From Tardiphaga sp. (GTDB lineage: Bacteria; Pseudomonadota; Alphaproteobacteria; Rhizobiales; Xanthobacteraceae), in assembly GCA_028290325.1 (NCBI GenBank), contig JAQGJY010000253.1:1-5245 (forward strand): DNA of 5,245 bases. Reading direction: 5' to 3'. Shown piece after piece: positions 1-3,784 of this stretch (the first letter of the stretch is position 1; every line of letters starts with the position of its first letter). Both the position numbers and the translations under genes were made by a program. The notes beneath the pieces are model-generated. The model did not search any database. It was not told the DNA's origin and saw only the letters and a list, made by a program, of their open reading frames with translations.

Positions 1-719
1 GCCACGTCGCTCAGCGCGCCGGTCTTGGTGTTCTTCAACCGCACATGCGTGACCTTGCCGGGATTCTGCGTGCCGCAAATCTCGTCGACGGCCGAATCCC
101 AGATCACCTTGATCTTCGGATGGTTGAACAGACGATCCTGCAAGATGCGCTCGGCGCGGAAATGATCGCGGCGATGCACGACCGTCACGGACGACGCGAA
201 ATTGGTCAGAAACAGCGCCTCTTCGACGGCGGTGTTGCCGCCGCCGACCACAACGACCTCTTTGTTGCGATAGAAGAAGCCATCGCAGGTGGCACAAGCC
301 GAGACGCCGAAGCCCTTGAAGGTTTCCTCGGAGGGCAGGCCGAGCCAGCGCGCCTGCGCGCCAGTGGCGAGGATCACGGTGTCGGCGAGATAGATGTCGC
401 CGGAATCGCAGGTGAGACGAAACGGTCGCTGCTTGAGATCGAGCTCCGTCACCATATCGGTGACGATCTGGGTGCCGACATGCGCGGCCTGCTTTTCCAT
501 CTGCTCCATCAGCCACGGACCCTGAACGACATCCGCGAAGCCGGGATAGTTCTCGACATCGGTGGTGATGGTCAGCTGTCCGCCGGGCTGGATGCCTTGA
601 ATCAACACTGGCTCCAGCATCGCGCGGGCAGCGTAGATCGCGGCGGTGTATCCGGCCGGGCCGGATCCGATGATGACAAGTTTGACGTGACGGGTCGGGG
701 CGTGAATTTGCGTGGCCAT
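1..719 (-). CDS. trxB: Thioredoxin reductase (NADPH), 3' end cut by window edge
   Basis: Flavoprotein that passes electrons from NADPH through FAD and a redox-active disulfide to thioredoxin in the cytoplasm. I translated 239 codons from the ATG at 719-717. Near the N-terminus is the FAD dinucleotide-binding motif GSGPAG (residues 18-23). The GGQL segment (47-50) and the ENYPG segment (56-60) are typical of the family. The catalytic CATC motif has its cysteines at 142 and 145. The NADPH domain follows, with GGGNTA (159-164) and HRRDHFRA (182-189), the basic patch expected to bind the NADPH 2'-phosphate. Family members are about 310-325 residues, so roughly 80 C-terminal residues, including the second FAD-binding part, lie outside the window. 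No strong Shine-Dalgarno is visible before the start. The gene is divergent from the Lrp-family regulator, with 269 bp between them. The family assignment is very secure. Confidence 0.97.
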   Translation of the reverse strand, partial: MATQIHAPTRHVKLVIIGSGPAGYTAAIYAARAMLEPVLIQGIQPGGQLTITTDVENYPGFADVVQGPWLMEQMEKQAAHVGTQIVTDMVTELDLKQRPFRLTCDSGDIYLADTVILATGAQARWLGLPSEETFKGFGVSACATCDGFFYRNKEVVVVGGGNTAVEEALFLTNFASSVTVVHRRDHFRAERILQDRLFNHPKIKVIWDSAVDEICGTQNPGKVTHVRLKNTKTGALSDV

Positions 720-891
720 GACGGCAGCTCGCTATACGGGGAAGACAGGGATTTCGGCCGATCGCGCCAAAATCGGGCGCGGCAACGTCGAAACGGTCGA
801 AAACAAGTCTAGGATATCTGGCGAGCTATGCAAGATTTGCAATCCGTCCCAGCGAATTTTCCACCACTCACATCCCGACTCGCGCGATTCG

Positions 892-910
892 CGCGCAATA
901 AAATTGCGCG
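892..910. promoter_or_regulatory. AT-centred palindrome, candidate Lrp/AsnC-family operator between trxB and lrp
   Basis: The arms CGCGCAAT (892-899) and ATTGCGCG (903-910) are perfect reverse complements around an AAA spacer. A second copy of the left arm, CTCGCGCGATT at 879-889, pairs with AATTGCGCGAG (902-912) with one mismatch, so there appear to be three half-sites. Lrp/AsnC proteins typically bind short palindromes with an A/T-rich centre and often repress their own gene. The site lies about 80 bp upstream of the regulator's GTG and about 175 bp upstream of trxB. Binding by the adjacent regulator is inferred, not shown. Confidence 0.5.
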
Positions 911-977
911 AGGTTGGCGGCGCCGCTAAGACAGTTGCCGCGAACGCGGCCGTGTCGGCCGCCACGGATCGAAGACG

Positions 978-981
978 AAGG
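978..981 (+). promoter_or_regulatory. Ribosome binding site supporting the GTG start of the Lrp-family gene
   Basis: AAGG, within a purine-rich GAAGACGAAGG run, sits 7 nt before the GTG at 989. This favours that GTG over the upstream in-frame TTG at 914, whose extra 25 residues are arginine/proline-rich and unlike the family. Confidence 0.5.
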
Positions 982-988
982 CGCCCGC

Positions 989-1465
989 GTGTCGAAGAAT
1001 CTGGACGAGATCGACCACAAGATTCTGCGCGAAATCCAGGCCGACGGCCGAATCACCAACGTGGAACTGGCGCGGCGGGTCGGCATTTCGCCGCCGCCTT
1101 GTCTGCGGCGGGTGCGGACGCTGGAAGAAAGCGGCTACATCACCGGCTATCGCGGGCTGCTCGATCCGCGCATGCTTGGCTTCGACGTGACGGTGTTCGC
1201 CTCCGTGCACCTGTCGAGCCAGGCCGAGGCCGATTTGAAGACATTTGAGGATTTCGTCCGTCAGGAGCCGCTCGTGCGCGAATGCTGGATGCTGTCGGGC
1301 GACATCGATTTCATCCTGAAATGCGTCGCGCGCGATATGGCGACGTTTCAGGAATTCGTCGGCCGGCTCACCGCCGCGCCGCATGTCCGCAACGTGCGGA
1401 CGTCTTTGGTCCTGCGCAATTCCAAATACGAAGCCGCCGTGCCGATGGACGGCAAGGTCGGATAG
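989..1465 (+). CDS. Lrp/AsnC family transcriptional regulator
   Basis: DNA-binding regulator of the feast/famine family, which usually senses an amino acid or related metabolite and binds DNA as dimers or higher oligomers. Read from the GTG at 989 it is 158 residues, normal for the family. The N-terminus opens with the classic NLDEIDHKILREIQADGRIT. The winged helix-turn-helix covers about residues 20-60 (ELARRVGISPPPCLRRVRTL, then GYITGYRGLLDP). The C-terminal RAM ligand-binding/oligomerisation domain covers about 65-145 and includes the SGDIDFIL turn (103-110) and the strand VRNVRTSLVLR (133-143). The gene is divergent from trxB and shares with it a palindrome at 892-910 that may be its own operator. 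The effector and regulon cannot be told from sequence. Control of trxB is possible from the divergent layout but unproven. No clear terminator follows it. Confidence 0.93.
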   Translation: MSKNLDEIDHKILREIQADGRITNVELARRVGISPPPCLRRVRTLEESGYITGYRGLLDPRMLGFDVTVFASVHLSSQAEADLKTFEDFVRQEPLVRECWMLSGDIDFILKCVARDMATFQEFVGRLTAAPHVRNVRTSLVLRNSKYEAAVPMDGKVG

Positions 1466-1497
1466 ACACGCTGCAAGTGGCTGCGACGGGCCCGGCG

Positions 1498-1506
1498 TGA
1501 TACAAT
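1498..1506 (+). promoter_or_regulatory. Extended -10 promoter for the two-gene nucleotidyltransferase module
   Basis: TG-a-TACAAT matches the extended -10 pattern TGnTATAAT with one mismatch in the hexamer. No convincing -35 hexamer lies 16-18 bp upstream, as is common for extended -10 promoters. The expected transcription start, 5-8 nt past the hexamer, falls at about 1512-1514, on or next to the ATG of the first gene. The mRNA would then be leaderless or nearly so. This fits the absence of a properly spaced Shine-Dalgarno before 1512. Confidence 0.45.
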
Positions 1507-1522
1507 CAGGTATGACTGTATC
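1499..1522. promoter_or_regulatory. 24-bp near-perfect palindrome over the promoter and start codon, candidate operator
   Basis: GATACAATCA (1499-1508) and TGACTGTATC (1513-1522) are reverse complements at 9 of 10 positions; the only mismatch is 1505 against 1516. The central spacer is GGTA. The palindrome covers the -10 hexamer (1501-1506) and the ATG (1512-1514), so a protein bound here would block transcription initiation. Toxin-antitoxin modules, including AbiE systems, are commonly repressed by the antitoxin binding inverted repeats at the promoter. That function is inferred here. If transcription began further upstream, the same symmetry could instead fold an mRNA hairpin that hides the start codon. 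Confidence 0.5.
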
Positions 1523-1838
1523 GGCCACATTCAGCCTGCCGCGCGAGATGGCCGCCGACTTGGAACGCCGGTTCTTCTGGTGGGAGCAAGTCGGCACCGC
1601 ACCGCGATCCGACGTGCGGATTCTCGCGCAAGCGATGCGGTATGCATCTTTCGCCGAAGTCAGACGGCTCGAAACCGCACCCGGCGTGGCAGCGCTGGCC
1701 GCCGTGATGCTGTCGAGCGAACCGGGCTGGCTGGACGAGCGCTCGTGGGAATTCTGGCGCGGTCGCCTGATGCGAGCCACAGGGCAGGTTATTCCGAACG
1801 AGGCGCCACGGAGGTCGATCGATGCCGATCTCGTTTGA
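1512..1838 (+). CDS. Small protein of unknown function, putative partner (antitoxin-like) of AbiEii-type nucleotidyltransferase
   Basis: A 108-residue protein that I do not recognise with confidence. The ATG at 1512 was chosen because it opens right after an extended -10 promoter; in-frame codons upstream run into the lrp gene. The protein looks mostly helical, with no signal peptide or membrane segment. It has an aromatic cluster FFWW (21-24), an Arg/Ala-rich middle (33-52), and a tryptophan-rich stretch WLDERSWEFWRGRL (73-86). The order 'FFW ... helix ... RYASFAEVRRLE' recalls the short DUF6922-type proteins found beside nucleotidyltransferases, but this is from memory and weak. It overlaps the downstream AbiEii-type gene by 17 bp, so the two are probably translationally coupled. 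The inferred role is an antitoxin or regulatory partner that may bind the palindrome at its own promoter. It shows no resemblance to AbiEi with its winged-helix N-terminus, and it is much shorter. Confidence 0.75.
   Translation: MTVSATFSLPREMAADLERRFFWWEQVGTAPRSDVRILAQAMRYASFAEVRRLETAPGVAALAAVMLSSEPGWLDERSWEFWRGRLMRATGQVIPNEAPRRSIDADLV
1810..1814 (+). promoter_or_regulatory. Strong internal ribosome binding site for the nucleotidyltransferase gene
   Basis: GGAGG sits 7 nt before the ATG at 1822, inside the last codons of the upstream small gene. It is the best Shine-Dalgarno in the window. It fixes the start of the second gene and contrasts with the first gene, which has none. Confidence 0.75.
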
Positions 1839-2490
1839 TCCGAGGACCGACGTCCTGCCACAAGCCCAGCAGGAAATCTGGCGCCATCTGGCACCAGCGA
1901 AGGATCTCGATTTTGTGCTCTACGGCGGAACCGCGGTGGCGCTCTATCTTGGTCATCGCGCGTCGATCGATTTCGATTTCTTTCGGTCGCAGCGGCTCGA
2001 CAAGGCGCGGCTTCACGCCTTCCCGTTTATGCGTGACGCACGAACCGTTCAGGAAGACGAGAACACTCTCGTTGTTAGCGCGGTAAGGGCGTCGGGGCCG
2101 GTCAAGATCTCGTTCTTCGGCGGTTTGAATATCGGCCGTCTCGATCCGCCGCTTTCCACGTCCGATGGAGTCCTTCTCGTCGCATCAATGCACGATCTGC
2201 TTGCGACAAAGCTGAAGGCAATTTTGGATCGCGCCGAAGCCAAGGATTATCTGGACATTTCGGCAATGCTGGCCGCCGGTGTCTCGCTCGAACGATCACT
2301 GGGCGCGTTCGCGGCGATGTACGACAAGGACGCCGGACTCGCCCTGCGAGCGCTGGGTTATTTTCGGGACGGCGACCTGCCGTCGCTCGCGATGGTCGAT
2401 CAAGATCGCCTGCGCGCCGCTCGCGATCGCGTCACTGCTATTCCCGACGTCTTGCTGACTCACGGATCACTGGCCGCGATCCCGCGATGA
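1822..2490 (+). CDS. AbiEii/AbiGii toxin family nucleotidyltransferase
   Basis: A 222-residue member of the AbiEii/AbiGii nucleotidyltransferase group (DNA polymerase beta-like fold), whose members act as toxins in type IV toxin-antitoxin and abortive-infection phage defence systems. The fold signature is clear: YGGTAVALYLGHR (34-46) followed by SIDFDFF (48-54), with D50 and D52 as the metal-binding pair. The helix HDLLATKLKAILDR (124-137) and KDYLDI (141-146) give the conserved Lys/Arg and DxxD segments. The strand VKISFFGG (94-101) has Ser97 where many nucleotidyltransferases carry the third carboxylate. The C-terminal ~70 residues are helical. The ATG at 1822 has a strong GGAGG 7 nt upstream and overlaps the preceding gene by 17 bp, implying coupled expression. 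Toxicity, substrate and phage defence are not demonstrated by sequence; many such proteins have unknown biology. Confidence 0.88.
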   Translation: MPISFDPRTDVLPQAQQEIWRHLAPAKDLDFVLYGGTAVALYLGHRASIDFDFFRSQRLDKARLHAFPFMRDARTVQEDENTLVVSAVRASGPVKISFFGGLNIGRLDPPLSTSDGVLLVASMHDLLATKLKAILDRAEAKDYLDISAMLAAGVSLERSLGAFAAMYDKDAGLALRALGYFRDGDLPSLAMVDQDRLRAARDRVTAIPDVLLTHGSLAAIPR

Positions 2491-2520
2491 GGGCATGCCA
2501 GCGCGAAACCGGCATGCCCT
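2490..2520. terminator. Hairpin between convergent genes, possible bidirectional terminator without a T tract
   Basis: AGGGCATGCC (2490-2499) and GGCATGCCCT (2511-2520) form a perfect 10-bp stem with an 11-nt loop. The stem lies between the stop of the plus-strand nucleotidyltransferase gene and the stop of the minus-strand DoxX gene, where both transcripts would end. Neither strand has a run of T after the stem, so it is not a textbook intrinsic terminator. It could act as a weak terminator or a 3'-end stabiliser. Confidence 0.45.
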
Positions 2521-2526
2521 ACGGCG

Positions 2527-2925
2527 TTACAGCTTCTTGCGCAACATGGCGTCGAGGCTGATCGGGCCGCCGCCGGCGGTCGAGAGGTACAGGCACGCGA
2601 AGCAGAACAGGATCGCGCCCGTGCCGCCGTTCAACAGCGGGAAGAAGCTCTTCGAGGCGTGGCCGATGAAATAGGCAAAGGCCATTTCGCCTGACAGGAT
2701 GAAGGCAACCGGACGCGTGAACAGGCCAAGCAGCAACAAGGTCCCGAGCACCAGCTCGATCGATCCGGCCGCGCCGGACAGTGACATCAGTTCGACCTTG
2801 TCGAACATCGTGCCGGCCGGAAATTTGAACAGCTTGGCGATGCCGTATTGCAGCAGCAGCAATCCGGTGATGAAGCGAAACAGGCTCAGCGCAACCGGCT
2901 GAAATCGAGCGAATGTTTGGTCCAT
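2527..2925 (-). CDS. DoxX family integral membrane protein
   Basis: A 132-residue inner-membrane protein of the DoxX family. It has four likely transmembrane helices at about residues 10-33, 51-69, 71-89 and 101-117. Family hallmarks are visible: the first helix with R17, G21, G28 and the exit motif GIAKLF (28-33); the second with E57 and GTLLLLGLFTRP (61-72); the third with E80 and AYFIG; and a late GGGPISLD (118-125). Family members have been linked to respiratory or redox processes, such as the thiosulfate:quinone oxidoreductase small subunit in archaea and an oxidative-stress membrane complex in mycobacteria. Most, like this one, have no assigned reaction. The gene stands alone between greA and the convergent module, with its own likely promoter at 3004-3032. 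Only a G-rich tract some 8 nt before the ATG could serve as a ribosome binding site. Confidence 0.9.
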   Translation of the reverse strand: MDQTFARFQPVALSLFRFITGLLLLQYGIAKLFKFPAGTMFDKVELMSLSGAAGSIELVLGTLLLLGLFTRPVAFILSGEMAFAYFIGHASKSFFPLLNGGTGAILFCFACLYLSTAGGGPISLDAMLRKKL

Positions 2926-3003
2926 AGTGTCGTGCCCCCCAGAGCGATAGGCCGGCGCGATGCCGACGGATTTCCACCAATGAGGAAACCAGTTGCGATG
3001 TAG

Positions 3004-3032
3004 ATTATTCCCCTGGCGCGGGCAAATCGCAA
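3004..3032 (-). promoter_or_regulatory. Sigma-70-type promoter for the DoxX gene
   Basis: Read on the minus strand, TTGCGA (3032-3027) and AATAAT (3009-3004) are separated by exactly 17 bp. They match the -35 and -10 consensus at 4 of 6 and 5 of 6 positions. A start near 2997 would give a leader of about 70 nt before the ATG at 2925. It lies just downstream of the greA terminator in + coordinates, consistent with an independent transcription unit. Confidence 0.45.
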
Positions 3033-3045
3033 AACCGTCAACACA

Positions 3046-3074
3046 AAAAAGCCGCGTCCGAGGCGCGGCTTTTT
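3046..3074 (-). terminator. Rho-independent terminator of greA
   Basis: On the minus strand, 16 nt past the greA stop, a hairpin has GCCGCG/CGCGGC (3051-3056 with 3064-3069) as its GC core, extended by A/T pairs to an 11-bp stem (3046-3056 with 3064-3074). A T-rich run of six T then GTGTT follows. This is a classic intrinsic terminator for greA. The other strand also ends in five T, but no plus-strand gene leads into it. Confidence 0.88.
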
Positions 3075-3090
3075 CAGCAGTCAGGCGAAG

Positions 3091-3567
3091 TCAGCGCCAC
3101 TCGACCTTGGTGATCTCGTAGGCCTTGGCCCCGCCCGGAGCCATGACCTCGACCGAGGTGCCCTTGGTCTTGCCGATCAGCGCGCGCGCCAATGGCGAGG
3201 TGATCGAGATGCGCCCCTTCTTGGCGTCAGCCTCGGGTTCGCCGACGATCTGCCAGACCGCCTTCTTCTCGGTGTCCTCGTCGATCAACGTCACCGTGGC
3301 GCCGAACTTGATGGTGTCGCCGGACAGTTTCGAGATGTCGATAATGTCGGCGCGCGCCAGCTTGTCTTCGATTTCCGCGATGCGCCCTTCGTTATGCGAC
3401 TGCTCTTCCTTGGCGGCGGAATATTCCGCGTTTTCCGACAGGTCACCATGCGAGCGCGCTTCGGCGATATGCTCGATGATGCGCGGACGGTCTTCCGACT
3501 GACGCTTCTTCAATTCGACCTCAAGAGCGTTATAGCCACCCTGCGTCATCGGCACTTTTTCGATCAT
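3091..3567 (-). CDS. greA: Transcription elongation factor GreA
   Basis: Binds the secondary channel of RNA polymerase and stimulates cleavage of the 3' end of backtracked RNA, rescuing stalled complexes. Read from the ATG at 3567 it is 158 residues, the same length as E. coli GreA. The N-terminal coiled coil spans about 10-75 and carries the conserved tip HGDLSENAEY (40-49), whose acidic residues D42 and E45 coordinate the catalytic magnesium. The C-terminal FKBP-like domain includes FGATVTLIDED, ISITSPLARALIGK and the terminal PGGAKAYEITKVEWR. Another ATG two codons upstream (3573) is in frame, but AAGGA at 3581-3577 is only 3 nt from it and 9 nt from 3567, so 3567 is preferred. It lies downstream of carB on the same strand with 209 bp between, and ends at a strong terminator. 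Confidence 0.97.
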   Translation of the reverse strand: MIEKVPMTQGGYNALEVELKKRQSEDRPRIIEHIAEARSHGDLSENAEYSAAKEEQSHNEGRIAEIEDKLARADIIDISKLSGDTIKFGATVTLIDEDTEKKAVWQIVGEPEADAKKGRISITSPLARALIGKTKGTSVEVMAPGGAKAYEITKVEWR

Positions 3568-3576
3568 CGACATCTG

Positions 3577-3581
3577 TCCTT
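3577..3581 (-). promoter_or_regulatory. Ribosome binding site deciding the greA start
   Basis: AAGGA on the minus strand lies 9 nt from the ATG at 3567 and 3 nt from the ATG at 3573. The normal spacing window favours the downstream ATG. Confidence 0.6.
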
Positions 3582-3593
3582 CTGCGTCGGGCG

Positions 3594-3784
3594 GGACGCC
3601 GGAGCGCCCCGCACGAACAATTTTGCTAGGAAATAGACCGGCGTCCGGCGGGGTCCGAGATACGGAACCGGAGCCACAGCCGTAGAAAACACCGGCGCGG
3701 TGGCCGGGTTCCCGACCATCGCACGAAATTGCGCCGTTGGCGCGTCCGGATCAGCACGCCCTGAAACTTCGACGCGGGCTGATC
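3594..3784 (-). other. carB-greA intergenic region with four successive inverted repeats
   Basis: Four symmetric elements fill almost the whole gap. GATCAGC/GCTGATC (3749-3755 with 3778-3784) overlaps the carB stop. GCGCC-gtt-GGCGC (3731-3743) is followed on the minus strand by AATTT. A compound 49-nt hairpin at 3664-3712 is built from GGAACC/GGTTCC, GCCAC/GTGGC and GCCG/CGGC with an A-rich (T-rich on the minus strand) loop. GGACGCCGG/CCGGCGTCC (3594-3602 with 3638-3646) flanks an AT-rich stretch just before the greA ribosome binding site. None has a long T run. They may form the carB 3' end and/or a structured greA leader. I see no ORF here and no convincing greA promoter. Confidence 0.4.

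Noticed and set aside
45..812. 255-codon plus-strand open frame opposite trxB
   Set aside because: It lies on the reverse complement of a well-conserved trxB reading frame; the protein is low-complexity and matches no family I know.
801..842. Possible -35/-10 for trxB on the minus strand (TTGCAT, 16 bp, TAGACT)
   Set aside because: Only 3 of 6 and 4 of 6 consensus matches, with several equally weak alternatives nearby; not enough to call a promoter.
1383..1511. N-terminal extension of the small gene back into lrp
   Set aside because: It would overlap the conserved C-terminal codons of lrp in another frame. The extended -10 at 1498-1506 and the change in residue composition at 1512 argue for the ATG at 1512.
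926..1894. Long (322-codon) minus-strand open frame antisense to the Lrp gene and the small gene
   Set aside because: It mirrors the real plus-strand codons of a clear Lrp family gene, is Arg/Pro/Ser-rich, has no recognisable domain, and is a typical GC-rich antisense shadow.
2519..2980. 153-codon minus-strand frame overlapping doxX
   Set aside because: The DoxX frame (2527-2925) shows the membrane helices and family motifs; this frame is Arg/His-rich with neither.
3125..3502. 125-codon plus-strand frame opposite greA
   Set aside because: It is antisense to highly conserved greA codons and has no domain or ribosome binding site of note.
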